A stretch of 64,000 bases of DNA from Bacillota bacterium (GTDB lineage Bacteria; Bacillota; Negativicutes; Sporomusales; UBA7701): assembly GCA_023415775.1 (NCBI GenBank), contig JAEZJM010000021.1, positions 62,001 to 126,000 of the forward strand. The letters run 5' to 3'. Shown here one piece after another: positions 49,851 to 58,058 of the stretch. The position numbers were made by a program, and so were the translations under genes. Within the stretch, counting starts at the first letter, position 1; every line of letters begins with the position of its first letter. Below the pieces are notes generated by a model. It worked only from the letters and a program-made list of their open reading frames with translations. It made no database searches and was not told where the DNA came from.

Positions 49851-50087
49851 GTGTCCACGCTGCTTGTAGAAATCTGCCTGGGAACCTCGTGCCACCTTAT
49901 GGGCTCCCAGGACATCCTCGACGCCATCGAATCCCTGCCGGCCGATAAAAGGGAAAAAATCGACCTTCGCGGTGTCACCTGCCTCAAAACCTGCCGCAAA
50001 GGCCCCAACGCCAGAATAAACGGCGTCGTTCTGTCGGAAATGACCCCCGAGCGCATCCTAGCTGTGATCGAAGACAACTTGCCATAA
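49851..50087 (+). CDS. Thioredoxin-like [2Fe-2S] ferredoxin (NuoE-like) 2
   Basis: The 78-residue protein has Cys ligands in CLGTSC and CLKTC, the same fold as the ferredoxin that starts the operon. The GTG at 49851 follows AAGGAGG by 9 bases; an in-frame ATG at 49824 falls inside the phosphatase gene. It precedes the group-B-like hydrogenase by 15 bp and probably serves it. Confidence 0.88.
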   Translation: MSTLLVEICLGTSCHLMGSQDILDAIESLPADKREKIDLRGVTCLKTCRKGPNARINGVVLSEMTPERILAVIEDNLP

Positions 50088-50102
50088 AATCAGGAGGAAG
50101 AA

Positions 50103-51590
50103 ATGCACGTAAGTGAAGTAACGAAAATCCGCCGGAAAGTGCTGGCCGAAGTAAGCCGCCTGGCGCTGGAAGGAACCCTTGAAGAAAATATCGCCGGCAT
50201 CCTTAGCACCGTCGTCTCTGAGGACGGCCCCCGCTACCGCTGCTGTGTTCATAAAGAACGAGCCGTGCTCAAAGACCGCATCAACATGGCCCTCAGCCAG
50301 CCCATCGGCACCCCCCTCAGTGAGGCGGCCGGCAGGGCGCTTGCCGGCGAACGGGCCGACCTGCCGGCGGTCAACCTGCTGCCCGAAGCCTGCGACCGCT
50401 GTCCCATCGACAAATTCCTCGTCACAGACGCCTGCCGCAACTGTCTGGCCCATAACTGCATCGCCAGCTGCCCGAAAAAAGCCATCATGGTCGTTCAAAA
50501 CCGCGCCTACATCGATAAAACCGCCTGCATCGAATGCGGCATGTGCAAGCGCTCCTGCTCCTACGGCGCCATCATCGAAATCAGCCGCCCCTGCGAGCGG
50601 GCCTGCGACCTCAAAGCCATCGTCGCCGGCAGCGACCGCCGGGCGGTCATCGACTACGACAAATGCGTGCAGTGCGGCGCCTGCAAAGTCGCGTGCCCCT
50701 TCGGGGCCATCAGCGAACGCTCCGAGATCGTTCAACTCATCCAGCGCATCAAAGCCGGACAACGCGTATACGCCCTCCTTGCCCCGGCTTTCATCGGCCA
50801 GTTCGGCCCGAAAGTCAAACCCGCGCAAATCATCGGCGCCATCGGCCGGCTCGGTTTTCACGGCGTGCAGGAAGTGGCCATGGGAGCCGACGCCGTAGCG
50901 CTCGCCGAAGCCGGCGAATTTACCCGCGCCGTCCCTGCCGAACAACCCTTTCTGACCACCTCATGTTGCCCGGCTTTTGTCGCCATGGTCGAAAAACACC
51001 TCCCGGACGCCGGTGACCGGGTCTCCACCACCGTCTCCCCAATGATCGCGGCCGCTAAAGCGGTGAAGGAAGAAGAGCCGGCGGCGGCGGTAGTATTCGT
51101 CGGCCCGTGCGTCGCCAAAAAAGCCGAGGCCCGTCGCTATCCCGACCTCGTCGATTTCGTCCTTACCTTCGAAGAACTAGCCGCCATGTTCGTCGGCGCA
51201 GGCATCAACATCGCCGAAACCGACGCCGGCGAGCATCTCACCGTCGCCTCGCGCGACGGCATCGGCTTTGCCAGGGCCGGCGGCGTCACCCAGGCCGTCC
51301 TCGACACCGTCGCCCACCTGGCGCCCGGCGCTGCGCTCAAGCCGCAACGGGCCGACGGGCTGGCCGACTGCCTCGCCGTCCTCACAAAAATGCAGCAAGG
51401 CGCCCTCGACGCCAACTTCCTAGAAGGCATGGCCTGCCAGGGCGGCTGCGTCGGCGGGCCGGGCGCCATGGCCGACCAGCGCCTGACCGCCAAACTCTTA
51501 GAACTCTACGCCGGCCAGTCCCCGGTTGCCACCGCTCCCGACAACACCGCCGCCCGGGCGGAAAAAGACCTGCACCGCCGCAAAAAATAA
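50103..51590 (+). CDS. [FeFe]-hydrogenase, group-B-like
   Basis: The 495-residue protein has an N-terminal helical region, then Cys-rich [4Fe-4S] motifs (CRNCLAHNCIASCP, CIECGMCKRSC, CVQCGACKVACP). The hydrogenase H-cluster motifs follow: TSCCPAF (near 286), GPCVAKKAE (near 333) and ACQGGCVGGP (near 442). Its L1 and L2 motifs differ from the classical TSCCPGW and MPCxxKxxE, as in the poorly characterised group B enzymes of anaerobic Bacillota. It may produce or oxidise H2. No maturase genes (hydEFG) are in this window. Confidence 0.92.
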   Translation: MHVSEVTKIRRKVLAEVSRLALEGTLEENIAGILSTVVSEDGPRYRCCVHKERAVLKDRINMALSQPIGTPLSEAAGRALAGERADLPAVNLLPEACDRCPIDKFLVTDACRNCLAHNCIASCPKKAIMVVQNRAYIDKTACIECGMCKRSCSYGAIIEISRPCERACDLKAIVAGSDRRAVIDYDKCVQCGACKVACPFGAISERSEIVQLIQRIKAGQRVYALLAPAFIGQFGPKVKPAQIIGAIGRLGFHGVQEVAMGADAVALAEAGEFTRAVPAEQPFLTTSCCPAFVAMVEKHLPDAGDRVSTTVSPMIAAAKAVKEEEPAAAVVFVGPCVAKKAEARRYPDLVDFVLTFEELAAMFVGAGINIAETDAGEHLTVASRDGIGFARAGGVTQAVLDTVAHLAPGAALKPQRADGLADCLAVLTKMQQGALDANFLEGMACQGGCVGGPGAMADQRLTAKLLELYAGQSPVATAPDNTAARAEKDLHRRKK

Positions 51591-51621
51591 CCGCGGCGGC
51601 AACAAGAATAGCCAACCGCTC

Positions 51622-51650
51622 TTCTCAAAACGGTCCTCTTATGCTAAAAT
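51622..51650 (+). promoter_or_regulatory. Promoter of yebC
   Basis: TTCTCA (51622-51627), 17 bases and TAAAAT (51645-51650) with a TATGC extension. Confidence 0.65.
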
Positions 51651-51684
51651 ATAGCCTGACTTAACTACAGGAGAGGGGAACGGT

Positions 51685-52425
51685 ATGTCAGGACACTCCA
51701 AATGGGCTAACATAAAGCACCGCAAAGGCAAAATGGATGCCATCCGCGGCAAGATAACCACCAAAATCAGCCGCGAGATCACCGTGGCCGCCCGGGCGGG
51801 AGGCGCCGACCCGGCCGGTAACATGCGCCTCAAGCTCGCCTTGCAGAAAGCCAAGGAAAACAACGTGCCCAAAGACAACATCCAGCGGGCTATCCAGAAG
51901 GGCGTCGGCGCGCTTGATGGCGGCAACTACGAAGAAATCGTCTACGAGGGCTACGGCCCTGGCGGCGTAGCCGTCCTGCTGGAAATCATGACCGACAACC
52001 GCAACCGCACCGCGGCCGACATCCGCCACCTGTTCTCCAAATACGGCGGCAACCTCGGCGAAGCGGGCTGCGTATCCTGGATGTTCGACAAAAAAGGACT
52101 CTTCCTTGTCGACAAAACCGGCGTAAACGAGGAAGACCTCATGCTCACCGCCCTTGAAGCCGGCGCCGAAGACATCAAAAGCGAGGACGACCAGTACGAA
52201 ATAACCACCGCCCCGGACGACTGGGAGCAAGTCCGCGCCGCCCTGGAAGCCGCCAAAGTCGTGACCGCCTCCGCCCAGATCACCATGGTCCCCCAGACCA
52301 CCGTCGAACTGGCCGGCGACGACGCCGTCAAGATGCTCAAACTCATGGACGCCCTCGAAGAACACGACGACGTCCAGGAAGTCTACGCCAACTTCGACAT
52401 ACCTGAAGACATGATGGACGACTAA
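51685..52425 (+). CDS. yebC: YebC/PmpR-family regulator
   Basis: The 246-residue protein starts MSGHSKWANIKHRKG, continues with DAIRGKITTKISREI and has the NRNRTAADIRHLFSKYGGNLGE domain, all diagnostic for YebC. Members act as transcriptional regulators or translation factors that relieve ribosome stalling. It has its own promoter and terminator, and precedes the bofC-ruv region as in other spore formers. Confidence 0.96.
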   Translation: MSGHSKWANIKHRKGKMDAIRGKITTKISREITVAARAGGADPAGNMRLKLALQKAKENNVPKDNIQRAIQKGVGALDGGNYEEIVYEGYGPGGVAVLLEIMTDNRNRTAADIRHLFSKYGGNLGEAGCVSWMFDKKGLFLVDKTGVNEEDLMLTALEAGAEDIKSEDDQYEITTAPDDWEQVRAALEAAKVVTASAQITMVPQTTVELAGDDAVKMLKLMDALEEHDDVQEVYANFDIPEDMMDD

Positions 52426-52453
52426 AGCAGGCCGCCGGCCTGCTTTCCTTTTC
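52425..52453 (+). terminator. Terminator after yebC
   Basis: AAGCAGGCC and GGCCTGCTT pair with a GCC loop, followed by TCCTTTTCC. Confidence 0.75.
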
Positions 52454-52531
52454 CTCTACTTCGTCAAAATATGTATAATTTTTCCCTCTTCTGGCAATAA
52501 TGAAGGCATCACACACCAGGGAGGGTTTTGC

Positions 52532-53107
52532 ATGGTGCCCTTTCCCCCTAAGGTTCTGAGGCGCATCCTGCTGGCGGCGGGAATACTCGCCGCGGGGGCG
52601 GCGCTCGCGGCAGCCTACGGCAGCGGCCTTCTGCCCTGGCCGGGAAAAGAGAGCCCGGCGCGGGACACGGAGGTCGCCAAGCAGGATACCAAAATCAAAA
52701 TCACCGCCACCACCGATTTCACCCAAAAAATCACCTACCTCAAATGCGGCGACGAGGAAACGTTCCATTCCAAGCCGGCCGACAACCTCGTCGGCCTCAC
52801 CGCCGTCCAGGTACAGAAAGTATACACCGGCTGGACGATGGACAAATTCGACACCCAGGAAGTCGTCCTATCGCTCAAGATCGACAGCTATTGCCGCGAA
52901 CACGCCAACAACCTCTTCATCGGCGTCAAGGACGGATATGTGGCCGTCTACTCAGGCCGGCCGGGCCCCCGGGCCATCGTCAAGGAAATCACCAAAATCC
53001 CCGTCCAGCAACTAACCGGCGAAGACATCGAAGAACTGAAGCGGGGCATGATCGTCAAATCCAGGGAAGAGCTGCTGCGTACCCTTGAAGGGATGCAGGC
53101 TCAATAA
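52532..53107 (+). CDS. BofC-like sporulation protein
   Basis: The 191-residue protein has an N-terminal signal/anchor (about 11-30) and a BofC C-terminal-like domain. Features are a DEETFHSKPADNLVGLT section and ISIDSYC-like KIDSYCREHANNLFIGVKDG. In Bacillus, BofC sits in the forespore intermembrane space and controls pro-sigma-K processing through SpoIVB. It lies upstream of the ruv genes, the usual location. AGGGAGGG precedes the ATG. Confidence 0.82.
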   Translation: MVPFPPKVLRRILLAAGILAAGAALAAAYGSGLLPWPGKESPARDTEVAKQDTKIKITATTDFTQKITYLKCGDEETFHSKPADNLVGLTAVQVQKVYTGWTMDKFDTQEVVLSLKIDSYCREHANNLFIGVKDGYVAVYSGRPGPRAIVKEITKIPVQQLTGEDIEELKRGMIVKSREELLRTLEGMQAQ

Positions 53108-53122
53108 TAACAACAAACTGAG

Positions 53123-53149
53123 CGTGAGCCAGGTGCTCGCGTTTTTTTT
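53123..53149 (+). terminator. Terminator after the BofC-like gene
   Basis: CGTGAGC and GCTCGCG (with one G-U) pair across CAGGT, followed by TTTTTTT. Confidence 0.75.
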
Positions 53150-53304
53150 GTTATCCGCGGCCTCGCCCTCCCGCCGGGGGTTGTATTCAAAATACATCAC
53201 CACAATAGCAGGAAAAATGACAAATATTATAGAATTTATATTGTGTTCTGCGAATGGGAACACCGTTCGGCAGGTGGAAACAAAATATCGAGGAGTGTTT
53301 GTAG

Positions 53305-53880
53305 ATGCCGGGAAAGCTCGTCCCTGTGGGGATCTCGGCCCGGCACGTCCATGTTTGTCAAGAACATATGGACGTGCTTTTCGGTGCCGGGCACAAATTG
53401 ACGCCTTATAAAGACCTATATCAGATCGGTTATTATGCGGCCGCAGAGACCGTCGACCTAGTATCGCCGACCGGGACGATCAAGAAAGTCCGCATCCTCG
53501 GACCGGAACGGAAGACCTCTCAGGTGGAGATATCGCGCAGCGACGCCCTAAAGCTGGGGATATCCGTGCCCGTGCGCGACTCCGGCGACCTGGACGGCTC
53601 TCCGCCGATCACCATGGTCGGTCCCTGCGGGTCGGTTGCATTGCCGAAAGGCGTCATCGCCGCCTGGCGGCACATCCATATGGACCCGGAGGACGCCGCC
53701 GCCTTCGGCGTCAAAGATCGCGACTTTGTTAGGGTCAGGTGCCACAGCGATACCCGGCCGCTCGTCTTCGAGAACGTGCTGGTCAGAGTATTGGCAGGCT
53801 GGCTGCTCGAAATGCACCTCGACACCGACGAAGCCAACGCCGCCATGCTGAATAACGGCGACCGCGTCGAAATACTCTAA
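53305..53880 (+). CDS. pduL: Phosphotransacylase PduL family
   Basis: The 191-residue protein is a PduL-type phosphate acyltransferase. The two zinc-binding His clusters are visible as SARHVHV (near 11-17) and RHIHM (near 114-118). It swaps phosphate for CoA on an acyl-CoA; PduL enzymes use propanoyl- or acetyl-CoA, and relatives may use butyryl-CoA. The kinase gene immediately downstream makes the pair an ATP-forming acyl-CoA-to-acid route. GAGGAG precedes the ATG. Confidence 0.92.
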   Translation: MPGKLVPVGISARHVHVCQEHMDVLFGAGHKLTPYKDLYQIGYYAAAETVDLVSPTGTIKKVRILGPERKTSQVEISRSDALKLGISVPVRDSGDLDGSPPITMVGPCGSVALPKGVIAAWRHIHMDPEDAAAFGVKDRDFVRVRCHSDTRPLVFENVLVRVLAGWLLEMHLDTDEANAAMLNNGDRVEIL

Positions 53881-53935
53881 CCCTTTTTCGCCGTACCGCG
53901 TACGGCAGAAGACATTTAAGGAGAGTGGAATAGTC

Positions 53936-55006
53936 ATGGCCGAGAGAATCTTGGCGATCAACCCCGGATCGACCTCGACAAAGATAGCCGTTTACGCCGG
54001 CTGCCACGAAGCACTCACCGAAAACCTCAGCCACAGCGCCGAAGAACTGGCCGCTTTCGCCGACATCATGGCCCAAATCCCGTACCGTTTGGCCAAAATA
54101 CGCGATATCCTCAAACACAACGGGCTGAGCCTCAGGGACTTTGCCGCCGTCGTCGGCCGCGGCGGGCTGCTCAAACCGATGCTGAGCGGCACATATACCG
54201 TCAACACGGCGATGCTCGACGACCTCAAGAACGCCCGCTACGGAGCGCACGCCTCCAACCTCGGCGCGATACTTGCCGACCTGCTTGCCGCCGAAGCCTC
54301 CATCCCCGCCTATATCGTCGACCCGGTCGTCGTCGACGAACTCGACGACGTCGCCCGGATAACCGGCCGGCCCGAGATAACAAAGCGGAGCATCTTTCAC
54401 GCCCTCAACCAGAAAGCCACCGCAAAAAGGTTCGCCCACGGCATAAACCGCAAGTACGAAGACCTTAATCTCATCGTCGCCCATCTCGGCGGCGGCATCT
54501 CGGTCGGTTGCCACCGCCAGGGGCGGGTGGTCGAGGTCAACAACGCCCTCGACGGCGAAGGTCCGTTCACCCCCGAACGGGCCGGCACCGTCCAGGCGGG
54601 GCAGTTCGCCGCGCTCGTGTTCGACCGCGGTCTCGGCAAAGGCGACGTGGCGAAAATGCTCGCCGGCAAAGGCGGCCTTGTCGCCTGTCTGGGCACCAAC
54701 GACGCCAGGGAGGTCGAAAAGCGCATCAAGGACGGCGACAAAGAGGCCGAAACCGTCTACAACGCCATGATCTACCAGATAGCCCGCTACATCGCCGCCG
54801 CCGCCGTGTCGGTCTGCGGCAAGGTAGACCACATCATCCTCACCGGCGGCATCGCCTACTCCGAATACCTGACCGCCAAGCTCAAGGAATACGTGGCCTT
54901 CATCGCCCCCGTCACCGTTGCGCCAGGCGAAAACGAGCTGCAGGCGCTGGCCGAAGGCGCTCTTCGCGTGCTGGTCGGCGAAGAGCAGCCGCGGGAATAC
55001 CGATAA
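53936..55006 (+). CDS. buk: Butyrate kinase
   Basis: The 356-residue kinase of the acetate/butyrate kinase fold has the N-terminal ILAINPGSTSTKIAVY signature, VAHLGGGISVG, and the terminal HIILTGGIAYSEYL. Length and ERILAINPG start suit the Buk group rather than AckA. With PduL it converts butyryl-phosphate (or a related acyl phosphate) to the acid and ATP. AAGGAGAG lies before ATG 53936. A hairpin GCCGTAC/GTACGGC between the two genes lacks a T-run. Confidence 0.93.
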   Translation: MAERILAINPGSTSTKIAVYAGCHEALTENLSHSAEELAAFADIMAQIPYRLAKIRDILKHNGLSLRDFAAVVGRGGLLKPMLSGTYTVNTAMLDDLKNARYGAHASNLGAILADLLAAEASIPAYIVDPVVVDELDDVARITGRPEITKRSIFHALNQKATAKRFAHGINRKYEDLNLIVAHLGGGISVGCHRQGRVVEVNNALDGEGPFTPERAGTVQAGQFAALVFDRGLGKGDVAKMLAGKGGLVACLGTNDAREVEKRIKDGDKEAETVYNAMIYQIARYIAAAAVSVCGKVDHIILTGGIAYSEYLTAKLKEYVAFIAPVTVAPGENELQALAEGALRVLVGEEQPREYR

Positions 55007-55019
55007 CAAAACATCATGG

Positions 55020-55052
55020 CCCACCCTGCCGACAACCGGAGGGTGGGTTTTT
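55020..55052 (+). terminator. Terminator after buk
   Basis: CCCACCCT and AGGGTGGG form an 8-bp stem with a 12-base loop, then TTTTT. Confidence 0.82.
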
Positions 55053-55131
55053 CGTCGCCGGCGCAGCCCGACAATATGGAGGAATAAGGTTTCCGGCCGT
55101 CGAATTACCGTTTGACAAAGGAGGGCGAGAA

Positions 55132-55629
55132 ATGCTCGTACTAGGCATCGACCCAGGCACCGCCATCTGCGGCTGGGGCGTGATCCGGCAGGAAGGCAGC
55201 CGCATCCAGGCCGTCGCTTACGGAGCCGCGCAAACAAGCCCCGCCCTCGACACCGCCGCCCGCCTCGCCGCCGTCTTCCGCGCCATCGACGCACTCATCA
55301 AAGAGCACCGTCCGGATATCGTCGGCGTCGAACAGCTCTTCTTCAACAAAAACGTCACCACCGCCATGACCGTCGGCCAGGCCCGCGGCGTAATACTCCT
55401 CGCCGCCGCCCTCAACGACGTCGCCGTTACCGAATGCACCCCCCTGCAAGTCAAGCAGGCCGTCGTCGGTTACGGCAAAGCCACCAAAGAACAGGTCATC
55501 TACATGACCCAGAAACTCCTCTGTCTGCCGTCCAAACCTCATCCCGACGACGTGGCCGACGCCCTGGCGGTGGCCATCTGCACCGCCCACACCAGCACAT
55601 TGAGCAAAATGAGGGACAACAAGCGATGA
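55132..55629 (+). CDS. ruvC: Holliday junction endonuclease RuvC
   Basis: The 165-residue nuclease has the acidic active-site residues in GIDPGT, GVEQLFF and HPDDVADALA. It resolves Holliday junctions with RuvAB. ATG 55132 follows AAAGGAGGG. It is the first gene of ruvCAB, with ruvA starting 4 bp before its stop. Confidence 0.96.
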   Translation: MLVLGIDPGTAICGWGVIRQEGSRIQAVAYGAAQTSPALDTAARLAAVFRAIDALIKEHRPDIVGVEQLFFNKNVTTAMTVGQARGVILLAAALNDVAVTECTPLQVKQAVVGYGKATKEQVIYMTQKLLCLPSKPHPDDVADALAVAICTAHTSTLSKMRDNKR

Positions 55630-56228
55630 TCGGTTATCTGAAAGGCACCGTCACCCACCTTTATAACGAACACTGCTTCCTCGACGTCCAAGGGGTCGGC
55701 TACCGCGTCTTCATCCCCTCTTCCACCAGGCAGCAGCTTGCCACCGGCGCCGCCGTCACCCTTTTCACCCACCTCAATGTCCGCGAAGACGCCATGCTGC
55801 TGTACGGGTTTGCCACCACTGGCGAGTACGAACTCTTCCAGCACCTCATCACGGTCGCCGGCGTCGGCCCCAAGGTCGCCCTCGGCGTGCTGTCCGCGAT
55901 CAGCCCGGCCGAATTCCGCGCCGCCATCAGCCAGAAAAACGCCGCCCTGTTGACCCGCATCCCCGGCATCGGCAAAAAAACCGCCGAACGCCTCATCCTC
56001 GAACTGAAAGACAAACTCGGTCTGCCGGACGATTTCACCCCCGCCGCCGTCAAAGCCGGCCTGTCCGCCGAAATACCGCAGGACGCCCGCCAGGAAGCCA
56101 TCCAGGCGTTGGTATCCCTGGGCTACAGCCAGGGCGAAGTCGGTTCCGTCCTCCAGAAGATCAAGGCTGACGGCCAGAGCGCGGAAGAAATGATAAAACT
56201 AGCCCTCAAAGAGTTCGCCAGGAGGTAA
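55626..56228 (+). CDS. ruvA: Holliday junction DNA helicase subunit RuvA
   Basis: The 200-residue protein has the OB domain (MIGYLKGTV), two helix-hairpin-helix stretches (GVGPKVALGVL, IPGIGKKTAERLI) and the C-terminal domain III. It binds junctions and recruits RuvB. The ATG overlaps ruvC by 4 bp (ATGA). Confidence 0.97.
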   Translation: MIGYLKGTVTHLYNEHCFLDVQGVGYRVFIPSSTRQQLATGAAVTLFTHLNVREDAMLLYGFATTGEYELFQHLITVAGVGPKVALGVLSAISPAEFRAAISQKNAALLTRIPGIGKKTAERLILELKDKLGLPDDFTPAAVKAGLSAEIPQDARQEAIQALVSLGYSQGEVGSVLQKIKADGQSAEEMIKLALKEFARR

Positions 56229-56233
56229 CCCCC

Positions 56234-57262
56234 ATGGAAGAAGACAGAATTGTCGCCGGCGGCGTCCAGGACGCCGACACCTGGCAATACAGCCTGCGTC
56301 CGCGGCGGCTCAGCGAATACATCGGCCAGGACCAGGTAAAGCAGAACCTCACCGTTTTCATCCAGGCCGCCGCAGCCCGCGGCGAAGCCCTCGACCACGT
56401 TCTGCTCTACGGACCGCCCGGCCTGGGGAAAACCACCCTCGCCGGCATCATCGCCAACGAACTCGGCGTCGGCTTCCGGGTCACTTCCGGGCCGGCCATC
56501 GAGCGCCCCGGCGACCTGGCGGCCCTGCTCACCAACCTCGCCGACAAGGACGTCCTCTTCATCGACGAAATCCACCGTATGCCACGCGGCGTCGAAGAAA
56601 TCCTCTACACCGCCATGGAAGACTACGCTCTCGACATCATCATCGGCAAAGGGCCCAGCGCCCGCTCCATCCGCCTAGATCTGCCCCGCTTCACGCTTGT
56701 CGGCGCCACCACCCGGGCCGGGGCGCTCAGCGCGCCGCTCCGCGACAGGTTCGGTGTCGTCTGCCGCCTGGAATACTACGAGCAGCAGCACCTCGAATGT
56801 ATTATAAAACGGGCCTCGGAAATACTGAACATTGCCGTCGACGCCCGCGGCTCCGAGGAGATCGCCCGCCGTTCCCGCGGCACCCCCCGGGTGGCCAACC
56901 GTCTCCTCAAAAGGGTGCGCGACTACGCCCAGGTAGAAGCCGACGGCGTCATCACCCAGCAAGTCGCCGACCAGGCCCTGGCCATGCTGGAAGTCGACCG
57001 CCGCGGCCTCGACAAAACCGACCGGCGGCTGCTGACGACCATCATCGCCATGTTCGGCGGCGGACCGGTCGGCGTTGAAACGCTTGCCGCCGCCATCAGC
57101 GAGGAAACAGCCACCATCGAGGACGTCTACGAACCCTTCCTCATGCAGCTTGGCCTGCTGAGCCGCACTCCCCGCGGCCGCGTCGTCACCCCCGCCGCCT
57201 ATGACCACGTCGGCATCCCCTACAAGAGCGACAACGGCGAAAAACAAGAAAAGCTCTGGTGA
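56234..57262 (+). CDS. ruvB: Holliday junction branch migration ATPase RuvB
   Basis: The 342-residue AAA+ ATPase has Walker A GPPGLGKTTL (about 58-67), Walker B LFIDEIHR (near 108) and RPRRLSEYIGQ at the start. It drives branch migration with RuvA. It lies 5 bp after ruvA. Confidence 0.98.
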   Translation: MEEDRIVAGGVQDADTWQYSLRPRRLSEYIGQDQVKQNLTVFIQAAAARGEALDHVLLYGPPGLGKTTLAGIIANELGVGFRVTSGPAIERPGDLAALLTNLADKDVLFIDEIHRMPRGVEEILYTAMEDYALDIIIGKGPSARSIRLDLPRFTLVGATTRAGALSAPLRDRFGVVCRLEYYEQQHLECIIKRASEILNIAVDARGSEEIARRSRGTPRVANRLLKRVRDYAQVEADGVITQQVADQALAMLEVDRRGLDKTDRRLLTTIIAMFGGGPVGVETLAAAISEETATIEDVYEPFLMQLGLLSRTPRGRVVTPAAYDHVGIPYKSDNGEKQEKLW

Positions 57263-57267
57263 AATAA

Positions 57268-57852
57268 ATGAAGATCCTGCTCCACCTCTGCTGCGGCCCC
57301 TGCGCCGTCTTTCCCGTTCAGCACCTGCGCGAGGCGGGCCACGAAATCGTGGGCTACTTCTATAACCCCAACATTCATCCCTACAAGGAATTTACCCGCC
57401 GCCTCGAAACCAGCCGGGAATTCGCCGCCAAGGTCGGCCTCGACCTGGTTGTTGATGCCGCGTATACCCTCGAGGACTATCTTGCCCGGGCGCTGGCCGC
57501 CGGCGGCGACCGCTGCCGCGCCTGCTACGAGCTGCGGCTTGAGAAAGCCGCCCGCTATGCCGGAGACAACGGCTTCGACTGCTTCACAACCACCCTGCTC
57601 GTAAGCCCCTATCAGCGCCACGAGATCATCAAAGAAGTCGGCGAAAGCGTCGCCGCGTCGGTAAACGTGCCGTTCTGCTACATAGACTTCCGGCCCGGCT
57701 GGACGGAAGGGGTCAGGATAAGCAAGGAGCTCGAACTCTACCGCCAGCCCTACTGCGGCTGCATCTTCAGCGAACGGGACCGCTACTATAAACCGCGGAA
57801 GGAGGATCGCCTGCCATGCCCACAGGCTTCGACTCCCTCGGAAAAACCCTGA
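57268..57852 (+). CDS. queH: Epoxyqueuosine reductase QueH
   Basis: The 194-residue protein of the DUF208 family has the Cys pairs CCGPC (8-12), CRACYELR (near 83) and YCGCIF (near 170) expected to hold a [4Fe-4S] cluster and an iron site. QueH performs the last step in queuosine synthesis, reducing epoxyqueuosine in tRNA. It is 5 bp after ruvB; QueA and Tgt for the earlier steps are encoded 1.5 kb on. Confidence 0.93.
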   Translation: MKILLHLCCGPCAVFPVQHLREAGHEIVGYFYNPNIHPYKEFTRRLETSREFAAKVGLDLVVDAAYTLEDYLARALAAGGDRCRACYELRLEKAARYAGDNGFDCFTTTLLVSPYQRHEIIKEVGESVAASVNVPFCYIDFRPGWTEGVRISKELELYRQPYCGCIFSERDRYYKPRKEDRLPCPQASTPSEKP

Positions 57853-58043
57853 TGATATTCGGCGCCGTCCTCCTCATCGTCGGGGCGGTGCTTCACTTCG
57901 GCGCCAAGATACCCTGGCTGGGAAGGCTGCCGGGCGACATCCACGTCGAAAAGGAAAACTTCAGCTTCTATTTCCCGGTCGTCACCTGTATCGTCATAAG
58001 CGTCATCCTGACCGTAGTCTTCAATCTTTTTACCCGCCGTTAG
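57816..58043 (+). CDS. DUF2905 small membrane protein
   Basis: The 75-residue protein has two membrane segments (about 10-27 and 51-70) and the DUF2905 signature WLGRLPGDIHVEKENFSFYFP. Its function is unknown, but it is a regular neighbour of ruvB in Bacillota. It overlaps queH by 37 bp in another frame; GGAGG precedes the ATG. Confidence 0.92.
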   Translation: MPTGFDSLGKTLMIFGAVLLIVGAVLHFGAKIPWLGRLPGDIHVEKENFSFYFPVVTCIVISVILTVVFNLFTRR

Positions 58044-58058
58044 GCTAAAGGAGAATAT

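Noticed and set aside
53890..53906. Palindrome GCCGTACCGCGTACGGC between pduL and buk as a terminator
   Set aside because: No T-run follows, and the two genes look like one operon, so it is at most a weak hairpin.
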